64,000 bases of DNA, taken from the IMG/VR virus record IMGVR_UViG_3300042691_029157, positions 1-64,000 of that record. The stretch is one strand, 5' to 3'. Under the pieces are notes generated by a model that was not told the origin of the DNA, searched no databases, and saw only the letters and a list, made by a program, of their open reading frames with translations. Numbering within the stretch: the stretch's first letter is position 1; every line of letters begins with the position of its first letter. A program made the position numbers and the translations under genes. Shown piece by piece: positions 60,388 to 64,000 of this stretch. This stretch comes from a virus.

Positions 60388-60719
60388 GACTGTTTCAACC
60401 CATCTGATGATAGGATATACCAGTTACCAATTGCAAATATTAACTCAACACTAGCACCATTTTCTAACTCCATTTCATCAAAAATCTCATCTATTTTACC
60501 GAAATCTGGAAGTAATAAAACTTTTGTCAGACACTTAATTGTGACTCTGTCGTTTTTAAGTGAATTTAATTTTATTTTTGTGAATGGTGTATTTTTAACA
60601 ATTACCACACTTTCACCATTACAAACATAATACGTTTCTGATACTAAGGTAACCTCAGAACCAGTAATAATTTGACCATTAATAACCCGGTCAACAGGTC
60701 TTGTCTTAATAATTGACAT
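60384..60719 (-). CDS. small beta-rich hypothetical protein
   Basis: 111 residues, nearly all beta strand by pattern (VTLVSETYYVCNGESVVIVK, ASVELIFAIGNWYILSSDGLK). The end IFAIGNWYILSSDG resembles the terminal motif of small decoration or fibre-tip modules. Follows the neck gene by 3 bases on the minus strand and overlaps the polymerase end by 4. Probably a virion protein. Confidence 0.6.
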   Translation of the reverse strand: MSIIKTRPVDRVINGQIITGSEVTLVSETYYVCNGESVVIVKNTPFTKIKLNSLKNDRVTIKCLTKVLLLPDFGKIDEIFDEMELENGASVELIFAIGNWYILSSDGLKQS

Positions 60720-60722
60720 ACA

Positions 60723-61844
60723 TTAAATTACATAAATCTGACGAGGTGCTGCTCTGAATTTAAGAGACTTGTTAAGATTTTCGGCAATTTGTGCTTCTCT
60801 CTCCATAACCTTTTCAGGCTTTAATCTAGTAAGTCTTCCATCAGTTCCAATCAACTCATCAATAAGTTTAGTTTTTTCATCTTTAGCCTCAGTCGCTAAT
60901 GATGTATAATCTAAAGTTAATTCAGAATCTGGAGTTTTCAAGTTTCCACTGTATTTTCCTCGTACTCTTGCTAAAGTTTCTTTACAATATGCAACAAACC
61001 ATCTTCTAACCCATTGTCTTGATGGGTTATTTAAATCGTCCCATGTAAGTTCTTCATATGGGACATCATTAGGTGTTCTAATAATATCGGGATTAGCTTT
61101 TAAACATGAATTTTTATCTGCGGGACCCACATCGTAATACCAATACCAAACTCTACCACTTACGAAGTTAGAACTACCAAAGTCAAACTTACCACCAGGA
61201 GTATTCATTAAATGTATTGCTTTTTTACCATCAGGTAATGCAGTAACACGATAAGTCATTTCAGAAGCAATGATACGTCTTTGGATATTAATCTCTTGCA
61301 TCCTTAATAGCATGTCAAAAGCTGGCATTAAGAAATATGAACCACTATAACCTAATTGTGCATATCCTCCTGGTCCACCAATACCAGGTCCACCCATACT
61401 ACCAAAAGACCAAGGGTCAAATAAAATATTTGTCAGTGTTGATGGTGTGAACCAAAGTAACTCATTAAGTTCACGACCAGCAGGAATTTCATAAATTTGT
61501 TGGTTCTTTTTTAATTCTATAAAATCTTTCTTTAGAACCCAATCACCACCAGTTTGTAACCCAACAATTTTTGAATACGCATAAGTGTATCTTGTTTCAT
61601 AATCTAAAGTTCTAGTTACAAAAGCTCTAGACAAAGATTGTTCATCCAAGTTTAAATTATACAATGATGACCATTGTGATTCAGTTAACCAATCTTGTAT
61701 ATATTGTGAATAATCATCAATAGAAAATTCTAACAGAGTGTCCATCTGTTCATCTTCCAATTCAATACCTCTTAAAGGTGCACCAAGTAAGTGTCTTACT
61801 TTTGTAAATAACTTGTTTCTTTCGGGTTGTGATATTTTAGACAT
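60723..61844 (-). CDS. neck protein (T4 gp13-like)
   Basis: 373 residues. The N-terminal HLLGAPLRGIELEDEQMDTLLEFSIDDY and the C-terminal RRWFVAYCKETLARVRGKY ... LDYTSLATEAKDEKTKLIDEL follow the layout of gp13 neck proteins of T4-like phages (LGxPxxxIxVxDEQ ... FxKxYxxALxKxxWGxxL ... L..EA..E...L...). A Gly-rich loop (~residues 152-170) is extra. In T4, gp13 closes the filled head together with gp14. The start codon lies in a hairpin containing TATTTAT. Confidence 0.65.
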   Translation of the reverse strand: MSKISQPERNKLFTKVRHLLGAPLRGIELEDEQMDTLLEFSIDDYSQYIQDWLTESQWSSLYNLNLDEQSLSRAFVTRTLDYETRYTYAYSKIVGLQTGGDWVLKKDFIELKKNQQIYEIPAGRELNELLWFTPSTLTNILFDPWSFGSMGGPGIGGPGGYAQLGYSGSYFLMPAFDMLLRMQEINIQRRIIASEMTYRVTALPDGKKAIHLMNTPGGKFDFGSSNFVSGRVWYWYYDVGPADKNSCLKANPDIIRTPNDVPYEELTWDDLNNPSRQWVRRWFVAYCKETLARVRGKYSGNLKTPDSELTLDYTSLATEAKDEKTKLIDELIGTDGRLTRLKPEKVMEREAQIAENLNKSLKFRAAPRQIYVI

Positions 61845-61873
61845 CGGCTTTTATTTTATAAATATTAGCCGAT
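61843..61873 (-). promoter_or_regulatory. hairpin covering the neck gene start, with TATTTAT in its loop
   Basis: Minus-strand arms ATCGGCT (61873-61867) and AGCCGAT (61849-61843) form a GC-containing perfect 7-bp stem with a 17-base loop. The right arm includes the A and T of the ATG at 61844-61842. TATTTATA (61864-61858) lies in the loop, 13 bases before the ATG. Same layout as the terminase and 21089 hairpins. Confidence 0.65.
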
Positions 61874-61880
61874 TTATTAA

Positions 61881-63518
61881 TTACACAAGATACATTCTAC
61901 AATTAACTTTTTCAATAGGATTTTTAGCCGATAAACTATCCATATGTGAAGTATTAGGGAATATAAATGTTCTATGTGCAAACTTAACACCTTCGTTCTT
62001 AAATATTTGTAAGACTCCGTTGTCCTTATCAACGAACATATACAAGTCAACGGAATGGTCCTTAACTGAAGAGGCACCTAAAACATGTATTTCAGAGTTT
62101 TCTTCTTTTAGAGCTCTAAATGGTTTAATTTGTACGGTTTTTTCACCTTCATCCGTGTTTAATATACAATCAATCCCACCAATCATATCTTTAGTCAACC
62201 CTAAACCTGATTCTAGTTTAGCACAACCCTCTCCATAATTCTCAATTAAAATTTGTAAAGCAACTTTTTCGTTTTGGTCACCTTCACAACTAGAGAATTT
62301 AAGAGCATTCCCAATTTTTTTATTAATTTCAGTACTTGGGTTAAAGATATATCCTCTTAGTGAATCAATAATTGACAAAAATCTTTTCACCTCTGAAGTG
62401 GTCTTTTCGTAATTATCTCTATCAAAGTCCAAAAGAGGTTGGTCAGTGAGACGGAGATAATCATTTATGAATTTATAAATAACACATAGTGCTGTATATG
62501 ATGATGTCAAATTATTAAGTAATGACCTGACTTTAATACCATTCTGTACTCTATAGACTCCTGGTTTATGAAGAGGACTAGGTTTTTCCCATCTTTCTGG
62601 GAAGTGATTTTTTAAAATTTCTTGAATACCATTTGACATCATCGACCTCCAAGTCTCTTGTCTTTTTGACCTTTGGTCTTTTTCTAGATTAGTATCAAAT
62701 ATAATTTTTGAAATCACGTTAGTCTCACCACCATTACAATATTGTGGGGTAATACTTAATACGATATCTTCTTCTTGTTCTAACAATGTCCGAGTTATGA
62801 CAGATTCATTAAGTTTAGTTTCCATTTTCATTTTATATAATTCTTCAACAAATTCCCAATTTACAACTGACCAAAAGTTTTTAATATAGTCATCTTTTTG
62901 ATTTCTATATTTCAAATAATATGCGTGTTCCCACAAATCTAATCCTAAAATTGGATACCCTTTGTCTTCAGCATCATTCATTAGTGGATTGTCCTGATTT
63001 GGTGTAGTAACGACCTTTAATTTATTTTTATCGGTAACAATTAACCAAACCCAGCCTGACCCAAAATTTTCCTTTGCAATTTGGTTAAATTTTTTCTTAA
63101 AAGAAGAAATATCACCAAAATCTTTGTTAATTTTTGCTAAAACCAATTTTTTAGGTTTTTGTGGTTTTGGTGATAACATCTTCCAAAATAATGCGTGATT
63201 GTATGCACCACCTGCATTATTTCTAACGTCCTTACTAAATTTACTAATGGATTTAACAATCTGTTCCAAATCCATATCACCAAATTTTTTCTTACTTAAC
63301 GCAGCATTTAATTTATCTACGTATCCTTTGTAATGTTTGTTATAGTGAACATTCATTGTTTCTGAATCAATGAATGATTTTAAGGCTGAGTAGGAGTAGG
63401 GTAATTTTTCAATCCCAATTTTTTTCATTTCGGTCAACAAGAAATCTTTATTCTTGGTTAACTCGATTTCATTGATTTGAGATTCAATCAAATCAATTTT
63501 TTCTTCTATCTTTTTCAT
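61881..63518 (-). CDS. Mn/Fe superoxide dismutase fused to a nuclease-like domain
   Basis: 545 residues. Residues ~35-228 are a complete Fe/Mn SOD: H58, H108 (NHALFW), D194 and H198 (DLWEHAYY) as metal ligands, gateway Y66, GSGWVWL. Gly-Gly before NH and the NQDNPLM Gln (Q175) favour the Mn type. Residues ~233-250 (ETKLNESVITRTLLEQE) resemble the tags of other proteins. The remaining ~295 residues contain AKLESG ... GGIDCIL ... TVQIKPF, a possible PD-(D/E)xK-like set (E, D, Q-x-K), family unnamed. An internal ATG (METKLNES) could also yield the second part alone. A host-type -7 box precedes the gene. Confidence 0.85.
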   Translation of the reverse strand: MKKIEEKIDLIESQINEIELTKNKDFLLTEMKKIGIEKLPYSYSALKSFIDSETMNVHYNKHYKGYVDKLNAALSKKKFGDMDLEQIVKSISKFSKDVRNNAGGAYNHALFWKMLSPKPQKPKKLVLAKINKDFGDISSFKKKFNQIAKENFGSGWVWLIVTDKNKLKVVTTPNQDNPLMNDAEDKGYPILGLDLWEHAYYLKYRNQKDDYIKNFWSVVNWEFVEELYKMKMETKLNESVITRTLLEQEEDIVLSITPQYCNGGETNVISKIIFDTNLEKDQRSKRQETWRSMMSNGIQEILKNHFPERWEKPSPLHKPGVYRVQNGIKVRSLLNNLTSSYTALCVIYKFINDYLRLTDQPLLDFDRDNYEKTTSEVKRFLSIIDSLRGYIFNPSTEINKKIGNALKFSSCEGDQNEKVALQILIENYGEGCAKLESGLGLTKDMIGGIDCILNTDEGEKTVQIKPFRALKEENSEIHVLGASSVKDHSVDLYMFVDKDNGVLQIFKNEGVKFAHRTFIFPNTSHMDSLSAKNPIEKVNCRMYLV

Positions 63519-63525
63519 AAAGGCA

Positions 63526-63533
63526 CAAATATA
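63526..63533 (-). promoter_or_regulatory. host-type -7 element upstream of the SOD fusion
   Basis: Minus-strand TATATTTG at 63533-63526, 7 bases before the ATG at 63518. No convincing TTTG lies 19-20 bases upstream (GTTA at that place), so this is a half match. It lies in the 33-base gap after the helicase gene. Confidence 0.45.
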
Positions 63534-63551
63534 CGATAAATAATCTAAACT

Positions 63552-64000
63552 TTAACTTTTTTCATTAGAATTTATTTGATTCATAATTTCAAACACCATA
63601 TCCGTCTTATCAATATTGTCACCCATAACAGTTTCAAAGATATTTTTTTTACGATTTAGAATATCATAAATAATACCTTCAATTGTGTTTTCAAAGATTG
63701 GATAATAAACTGAAACACAATTTTTCTGACCATATCTATAAGCTCTATCTTCCGCTTGTGAGTGGTCAGATGGTACGAATGATAAATCATTCATAATTAC
63801 AGCCTCAGCTGCAGTTAATGTTAAACCAACACCTGCGGCTTTAATATTACCACAAAATACCATCACTTTGTCATTCTCTTGGAAGTCATCGACGGCCTTT
63901 TGTCTAGCTGGTTTTGTCGTTGTTCCATCTAGATAGACCGCTTTTTTTCCAAAATGTTCATAAATTTTCTTTAACGGCTCTGTAAAATTACTAAAGATTA
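63552..64000 (-). CDS. SNF2-type DNA helicase, C-terminal end (partial)
   Basis: The frame is open from the right edge of the window, so only the last ~149 residues are visible. They form the end of the second RecA-like domain: YLDGTTTKPARQKAVDDFQ, VMVFCGNIKAAGVGLTLT (motif V), FVPSDHSQAEDRAYRYGQ (motif VI with the arginine finger region) and IYDIL. This is characteristic of SNF2 family translocases with Q-x-x-x-R-x-x-R-x-G-Q. Phages use such helicases in replication or recombination. The GTG at 63866 is not a start; the gene begins outside the window. Confidence 0.9.
   Translation of the reverse strand, partial: IFSNFTEPLKKIYEHFGKKAVYLDGTTTKPARQKAVDDFQENDKVMVFCGNIKAAGVGLTLTAAEAVIMNDLSFVPSDHSQAEDRAYRYGQKNCVSVYYPIFENTIEGIIYDILNRKKNIFETVMGDNIDKTDMVFEIMNQINSNEKS

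Noticed and set aside
63864-63866. GTG as start of the right-edge helicase fragment
   Set aside because: The frame continues to the window end with typical SNF2 sequence (YLDGTTTKPARQKA), so the gene is cut by the edge.
1-64000. tRNA genes, integrase/attachment sites, reverse transcriptase or diversity-generating repeats
   Set aside because: None could be seen by eye on either strand; a tRNA scan could still find one, but non-coding space is very limited.

Overview
The window is a piece of a large tailed phage (myovirus) genome with a T4-like head module: terminase, portal, prohead protease, scaffold, cleavable major capsid protein, a gp55-like late sigma factor, PhoH, family B DNA polymerase and a probable gp13-like neck protein. 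The host is probably a Bacteroidota bacterium. The DNA is AT-rich, start codons follow A-rich stretches without a Shine-Dalgarno sequence, several promoters read TTTG-N19-TATATTTG (the Bacteroidota -33/-7 type), and one small gene resembles DUF4494, a family typical of that phylum. Genes are packed head to tail with 1-25 base overlaps or short gaps; no stretch over 300 bases lacks a gene. I saw no tRNA, CRISPR array, integrase, reverse transcriptase or insertion sequence.

Layout. 1-16129 (+) is the head module: four unassigned virion-type genes, terminase, portal, a mucin-like Cys-rich adhesin, core-like genes, protease, scaffold and capsid, closed by a strong terminator. 16180-17023 (-) is a small cargo unit with a secreted CAP-domain protein, and 17060-18019 (+) is a basic DUF5872-like protein. 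18006-40219 (-) is one long block: small tagged proteins, baseplate-like genes, the late sigma factor, then many glycosyltransferases mixed with methyltransferases, PhoH, a 2OG-Fe(II) oxygenase, dUTPase, an exonuclease and small virion-type genes. 40278-57504 (+) holds giant fibre proteins, an Asn-rich beta-helix fibre, a papain-like protease, mucin-like fibres and a second glycosyltransferase group, followed by DNA polymerase (57592-60387). 60384-64000 (-) has a small beta protein, the neck protein, a superoxide dismutase fused to a nuclease-like domain, and the end of an SNF2-type helicase.

Two promoter classes can be read by eye. Host-like promoters precede DNA polymerase, the cargo unit and a few others. 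A TATTTAT element (reverse complement of the core of the T4 late promoter TATAAATA) sits in gaps just upstream of many virion genes and may be the target of the gp55-like sigma. At the terminase gene, a gene at 21089 (-) and the neck gene at 61844 (-), this element lies inside or in the upstream arm of an inverted repeat whose other arm covers the start codon. Read-through RNA would hide the start codon, while RNA starting at the internal promoter would not. This is the logic known from T4 gene e.

The strongest candidate for a new system is protein glycosylation of the virion. Pro/Thr-rich fibre linkers are encoded beside a 2OG-Fe(II) oxygenase, a Skp1-GlcNAc-transferase-like enzyme, a three-domain transferase/transferase/methyltransferase fusion and several other transferases, a parts list resembling hydroxyproline-linked glycosylation. 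Other unusual items are a papain-like protease on a shared fibre module, the Mn-type SOD fusion, and many proteins with short N-terminal tags ending in an [L/I]-x-E site that fits the prohead protease.
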